NCBI GenBank assembly: GCA_905214435.1
Contig: CAJMMA010000050.1
Span: forward strand, 1 to 13,972
Source: an uncultured bacterium
GTDB taxonomy: Bacteria; Actinomycetota; Coriobacteriia; Coriobacteriales; Coriobacteriaceae
Reading direction: 5' to 3'
DNA: 13,972 bases
Shown piece by piece: positions 13,960 through 13,972 of this stretch. Each line of letters starts with the position of its first letter. The stretch's first letter is position 1. A program made the position numbers and the translations under genes. The notes below the pieces were generated by a model, which saw only the letters and a list, made by a program, of their open reading frames with translations, ran no database searches and was not told where the DNA came from.

Positions 13960-13972
13960 AGTGTGAAACATA

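Overview
The window looks like a chromosomal segment of a high-GC Gram-positive gut actinobacterium. Collinsella (Coriobacteriia) is my best guess, from the GC- and C/G-ending codon use, the gene set and the style of the intergenic repeats. This was judged by eye, without a database search. Every confident gene is on the plus strand except one GntR-type regulator on the minus strand. I see no tRNA, rRNA, CRISPR array, transposase or origin.

Layout. (1) 1-660: a more AT-rich stretch with a TTG-started small HTH-like protein of unknown role. The end of another small gene may lie just before it. This looks like the right edge of an acquired segment. (2) 705-8509: housekeeping genome-maintenance and transport genes: an RmuC-family protein with its own terminator, an ABC-exporter half-transporter, endonuclease III (nth) and the transcription-repair coupling factor Mfd (1210 aa). 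(3) 8566-11168: a PAP2-family membrane phosphatase, a PLP-dependent low-specificity threonine aldolase with a strong terminator, and a GNAT acetyltransferase. (4) 11169-11711: a 543-base gene-free stretch made largely of two inverted-repeat elements, one of which encloses a strong terminator. (5) 11712-13632: a divergent pair, a GntR/UTRA repressor (minus) and a SIS-domain sugar-phosphate protein (plus). The SIS protein closely resembles FrlB-type deglycases, which split phosphorylated Amadori products such as fructoselysine-6-phosphate. (6) 13633-13972: gene-free, holding a hairpin, a terminator, a 41-base perfect palindrome and, at the edge, a promoter for a gene beyond the window.

The most system-like part is the right end. 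The spacer between the GntR gene and the SIS gene carries two near-identical direct-repeat sites (TGTAT-N6-TGTATG) plus a weaker third. A further related site lies inside the putative promoter at the right edge. The simplest reading is a small regulon for catabolism of glycated amino compounds, with the regulator controlling itself, the deglycase gene and a following gene (perhaps uptake). The regulator appears to be read from a nearly leaderless mRNA. The other notable material is intergenic: a 40-base element repeated after mfd and after the SIS gene, two inverted-repeat elements resembling non-autonomous mobile elements, and a terminator-like hairpin between the apparent mfd promoter and its start codon.
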